From Alphaproteobacteria bacterium (GTDB lineage Bacteria > Pseudomonadota > Alphaproteobacteria > Micropepsales > Micropepsaceae): a DNA stretch of 17,445 nucleotides. Positions 15,265-17,445 of the stretch are shown here, piece by piece. A model generated the notes under the pieces. It saw only the letters and a program-made list of their open reading frames with translations, was not told where the DNA came from and did not search any database. The position numbers and the translations under genes were made by a program. Positions within the stretch are counted from its first letter, which is position 1. Each line of letters opens with the position of its first letter. The stretch is taken from the NCBI GenBank assembly GCA_003131925.1, contig PKWC01000189.1:1-17445 (forward strand), in the 5' to 3' direction.

Positions 15265-15288
15265 ATACTGGCGCAATCTTTCCAGTAT
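15265..15288. promoter_or_regulatory. dyad symmetry upstream of the phoH-like gene (possible operator)
   Basis: ATACTGG (15265-15271) and CCAGTAT (15282-15288) are perfect 7-bp inverted arms around a 10-nt centre. The dyad ends 39 nt before the PhoH-family ATG, in the 282-nt divergent gap with the carbonic anhydrase gene. Half-site centres about 17 nt apart fit a dimeric repressor or activator, or an RNA hairpin in the leader. No known regulator consensus is recognised, and no clear promoter pair is seen beside it. Confidence 0.4.
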
Positions 15289-15327
15289 CAACTCCATCCA
15301 TGATGCGTCATTGACCAGGGAGTCTCC

Positions 15328-16074
15328 ATGGCCAAGCGTTCCGCGCGTCGAAGAGACCGCGATCTTCAGCTTCCCGACTCCGCAACCATCCACCCTCTTT
15401 TCCCCCCGAGGCCTGCGTACGACCCGCTGGACCCGCAGGGACGCGATCGAAAATATGTAAAGAACGTCCGGGCCATGAGCGCGACGCAGCAGCGGCTCAT
15501 GGATGCGATCGACGCCCACAGCGTGGTCGCGGCGCTTGGTCCGGCGGGAACGGGCAAGACCTATCTCGCCATCGCCAAGGCCGTGGAAGCACTCGAGCAG
15601 AACCGCGTCGGCCGAATCGTTCTGTCGCGGCCGGCCGTCGAAGCAGGAGAGAGTCTTGGATTTCTGCCGGGAGATCTGCAGGACAAGCTCGCGCCCTATT
15701 TGCGTCCGCTGTACGACGCGTTGACGGAGCGGCTGGGCACCAAGCGGCTCAAGGCACTCGTGGCGGAAGGACAGATCGAGATCGCGCCTGTCGCCTATAT
15801 GCGCGGCCGCACCCTCAATGACTGTTTCGTCGTCATCGACGAGGCGCAGAACTGCACCTATGGGCAACTCAAGATGCTTCTGACGCGGCTGGGCTGGCGT
15901 TCCACCATGGTGCTGACCGGAGATCCCGATCAGACGGATCTGCTCAGCGGACTGTCAGGCCTTGGCGAAATCGCAAATCGCCTCGACCGGGTGGCGGAAG
16001 TGGCGGTCATCCGCATGGGCGAGAGCGACATCGTGCGGCACCCGCTGGTGGCAAGCATGCTCACCGTGCTTTGA
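15328..16074 (+). CDS. PhoH family protein (short form, P-loop ATPase)
   Basis: This 248-residue protein is mostly the PhoH ATPase domain, related to helicase-like P-loop proteins and linked in some bacteria to RNA metabolism or phosphate stress. Walker A is GPAGTGKT at residues 71-78, Walker B VVIDEAQ at 168-174, the downstream TGDPDQTD motif is at 197-204, and the conserved Arg-His is at 237-238 (DIVRHPLV). The N-terminal 45 residues are basic and proline-rich, without the longer N-terminal domain of the roughly 330-residue PhoH/YbeZ that pairs with ybeY. The ATG at 15328 follows AGGGAG. No ybeY or ybeX homologue is adjacent, so this may be a second, short paralogue. Its 3' end overlaps the convergent small membrane gene by 14 nt. 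Confidence 0.9.
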   Translation: MAKRSARRRDRDLQLPDSATIHPLFPPRPAYDPLDPQGRDRKYVKNVRAMSATQQRLMDAIDAHSVVAALGPAGTGKTYLAIAKAVEALEQNRVGRIVLSRPAVEAGESLGFLPGDLQDKLAPYLRPLYDALTERLGTKRLKALVAEGQIEIAPVAYMRGRTLNDCFVVIDEAQNCTYGQLKMLLTRLGWRSTMVLTGDPDQTDLLSGLSGLGEIANRLDRVAEVAVIRMGESDIVRHPLVASMLTVL

Positions 16075-16360
16075 GAGCGAGCGCAACCTGAATGACGAGC
16101 AAGCCCAGCGCAAGGCTCCAATAGCCGGCGAGCGCCGCGGCGAGCCAGAATGCGATACCCGAGCAGGCTTTCTCGCGCCACGCTTTCGCGGCCTTTTCGA
16201 ACAGGACCGAAGGCCCGGCGACAATCATGACGGCCACGAAAATTGCACGCTCGACCGAGGAATGCGCCTCCTTGACGAGCAGGTGATAAAGGTTGGCGCT
16301 GATCCCGGAGGCGGTGAAGCCTGCCGTCATAGCAAAGAGCGCTACCATCGCGTCGTGCAT
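16061..16360 (-). CDS. small hydrophobic membrane protein of unknown function
   Basis: The 99-residue protein has hydrophobic segments at about residues 5-25, 38-54 and 67-96; the last may be one long or two short helices. A charged loop (FEKAAKAWREKACSG) lies between them. No enzyme motif is seen and I do not recognise the family. The ATG at 16360 has GGTGGGA nine bases upstream, a moderate ribosome site. Its stop lies 14 nt inside the 3' end of the convergent phoH-like gene, which favours a genuine compact gene pair but also means opposing transcripts would overlap. The hydrophobic pattern, not found in the other frames here, is the main support for coding. Confidence 0.7.
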   Translation of the reverse strand: MHDAMVALFAMTAGFTASGISANLYHLLVKEAHSSVERAIFVAVMIVAGPSVLFEKAAKAWREKACSGIAFWLAAALAGYWSLALGLLVIQVALALKAR

Positions 16361-16437
16361 AACTGTCCCACCCGGCCGCCTTTGCCGGAGGGGATGCAGC
16401 GACCGTGCCTGCAAAATGACGGCAATAATGGCTCTGC

Positions 16438-16454
16438 CGTCCCATAGTGGGACG
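16438..16454. promoter_or_regulatory. perfect 17-nt palindrome in divergent intergenic region
   Basis: CGTCCCATAGTGGGACG has perfect 7-bp arms around TAG. It lies between two divergent membrane protein genes, 78 nt from one start and 152 nt from the other. A further GTCCCA half-site occurs at 16365-16370, just before the start of the 99-residue gene. It could be an operator or a small hairpin. It is not followed by a T-run in either direction, so a terminator is less likely. I recognise no regulator for it. Confidence 0.4.
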
Positions 16455-16606
16455 TCGGCCGCGAATTGGCAGCCGACCCCAGATGAGCCGGCGATACTTC
16501 ACGTCTTTCCGCCCCGGCTGACCTGCGTAACGATTTATTCGCCTGGCGCCGGCCACGAATCGAGGCATGGTCGCGGCTGGGGCAGAATGTGCACGCAGCC
16601 GAACCA

Positions 16607-17338
16607 ATGAGCCGCCGGGGTAACGGATTCGATGGGCAGGTAAAGGAACGATCCGGCTGGCTGCTGCCGATCGCCGTCTTCGTCGTTACGGCCGTCCTCT
16701 CGGCCGTATTCCTGGTCTATTATCTGGCGCCGAATCCAGGCTCGTTCATCGAAGAACATCCTCGGCCGACGTCGCGCACCGACGCCGTGAAGCTGTGGAT
16801 CGGCGGAATCCCCTTCACCATCCCCGCCAACTATCTGCCCTATGCCGGTGCGCGAAACGGCGGCGCGCGCAAGGAAGTGGCGCTGTACGCGGCGCTTCCC
16901 GACTTTCGGGGCTACTCCGATGCGGATGGTTCCATTTTCTCGGGAAACAATGCGGGTTCCCCCATCGTGTACATGCTGATCCGGGAAGAGGCGTTCAATC
17001 TTCCGGAAGCGATAAGACTGCAGAGAATATATCTGAACGATGTCGTCGATGAGCACGGCAGCAAAGGGCCGTTCGGACTTGTACAATATGAATTCCGCGA
17101 CGATTCAGGCTATCGGGGCGAAGATCTGTTCGTGGGACAGACCGGCCGCGGCATCGTGGTGATGCGCTGCGTCCGCTTAAGCCAAAACGTGCCAAGCCCC
17201 AGCTGCCTGCGCGACATGGTGCTCGCCCGAGGCGTCGCGCTCAGTTACCGATTCAAGCGGTCGCAGCTCGCCAACTGGCGCGATATCGCCAACGGCGCCA
17301 ACCGGCTCGTCGCCTCGTTCCGGGTGGCGGGAAAGTAA
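16607..17338 (+). CDS. single-anchor membrane protein of unknown function
   Basis: From the ATG at 16607 the protein has 243 residues. One transmembrane helix at about residues 18-40 (WLLPIAVFVVTAVLSAVFLV) follows a basic N-terminus, so the C-terminal 200 residues probably lie in the periplasm. That part has beta-rich sequence (LWIGGIPFTIPANYLPY, VALYAALPDFRGYS) and ends in a helix (WRDIANGANRLVASF). Two cysteines (MRCVRL and SCLRD) could form a disulfide. I recognise no family. A GTG at 16589 with GGGG upstream is an alternative start, six residues longer. It is divergent from the 99-residue membrane gene, with nothing co-directional inside the window. Confidence 0.75.
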   Translation: MSRRGNGFDGQVKERSGWLLPIAVFVVTAVLSAVFLVYYLAPNPGSFIEEHPRPTSRTDAVKLWIGGIPFTIPANYLPYAGARNGGARKEVALYAALPDFRGYSDADGSIFSGNNAGSPIVYMLIREEAFNLPEAIRLQRIYLNDVVDEHGSKGPFGLVQYEFRDDSGYRGEDLFVGQTGRGIVVMRCVRLSQNVPSPSCLRDMVLARGVALSYRFKRSQLANWRDIANGANRLVASFRVAGK

Positions 17339-17406
17339 CTACTGGGCACATTCGCGATCAGCGTGCTGCGGTGATCCCATTCGGCCACGCTTCTACTCTA
17401 TAGTTC

Positions 17407-17437
17407 GTCATGGCTGGGCCGTCGTCCCGGCCACCCA
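17407..17437. repeat. REP-like hairpin, same family as the 12596-12741 element
   Basis: TGGCTGGG (17411-17418) pairs with CCCGGCCA (17426-17433), with one G-T pair and a 7-nt loop. The outer sequence GTCATGGC (17407-17414) and GGCCACCCA (17429-17437) are identical to the outer parts of the left-end hairpin of the element at 12596-12741. The stem itself differs, as expected for compensatory change in a dispersed palindromic repeat. It lies about 70 nt after the last gene and may run past the window edge. Confidence 0.6.
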
Positions 17438-17445
17438 TGAACACC

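Noticed and set aside
15097..15867. Open frame antisense to the phoH-like gene
   Set aside because: It covers the PhoH Walker motifs on the opposite strand and has no domain of its own.

Overview
This window is ordinary-looking chromosomal DNA from an alphaproteobacterium. It is GC-rich and densely coded. The atp gene order (atpA-atpG-atpD-atpC), the alphaproteobacterial style of the SdhC/SdhD/SdhB proteins, the rpe-heparinase II/III pair and the short palindromic intergenic repeats all fit that class. The order or genus cannot be fixed from the sequence alone.

Layout. (1) Bases 1-3262 hold the 3' part of the F1 ATP synthase operon: the atpA C-terminus, then atpG, atpD and atpC, with near-zero spacing. 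A ferritin-like diiron protein (3330-4184) follows 67 nt later on the same strand. (2) Bases 4251-9094 are a minus-strand block: sdhB (own candidate promoter), a heparinase II/III-like protein overlapping rpe by 50 nt, and a large polytopic membrane protein of unknown function. (3) Bases 9174-11759 carry sdhC-sdhD-sdhA on the plus strand behind a good sigma70-type promoter. Succinate dehydrogenase is therefore split: the iron-sulfur subunit gene lies over 4 kb away and points the opposite way. (4) Bases 11762-12549 are a decayed M1 aminopeptidase: an N-terminal piece joined to a C-terminal piece, with the catalytic middle missing and two compensating frameshifts. (5) Bases 12596-12741 are a 146-bp element with perfect 11-bp inverted termini. 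(6) Bases 12778-13557 encode an enoyl-CoA hydratase/isomerase family protein. A divergent gene (13681-14253) joins an N-terminal GYF_2-like domain to a C-terminal Cas2/SinR-like ferredoxin-fold domain. (7) Bases 14515-15045 encode a gamma-carbonic anhydrase family hexapeptide-repeat protein on the minus strand. It is divergent from a short PhoH-family ATPase (15328-16074), which has a dyad upstream. (8) Two unrecognised membrane proteins follow: a 99-residue one overlapping the phoH 3' end tail-to-tail, and a 243-residue single-anchor one. The window ends in a repeat hairpin.

Most of the region is core metabolism. ATP synthase and succinate dehydrogenase share oxidative phosphorylation and the TCA cycle, and rpe belongs to the pentose phosphate pathway. 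No gap without a gene exceeds 300 bases. The larger gaps are 12550-12777 (the inverted-repeat element), 14254-14514 (convergent, nothing recognisable), 15046-15327 (divergent, with a dyad) and 16361-16606 (divergent, with a palindrome). I see no tRNA, rRNA, CRISPR array, transposase or phage gene. The most unusual items are the GYF_2/Cas2-like fusion, the split sdh locus, the aminopeptidase remnant and the composite inverted-repeat element.
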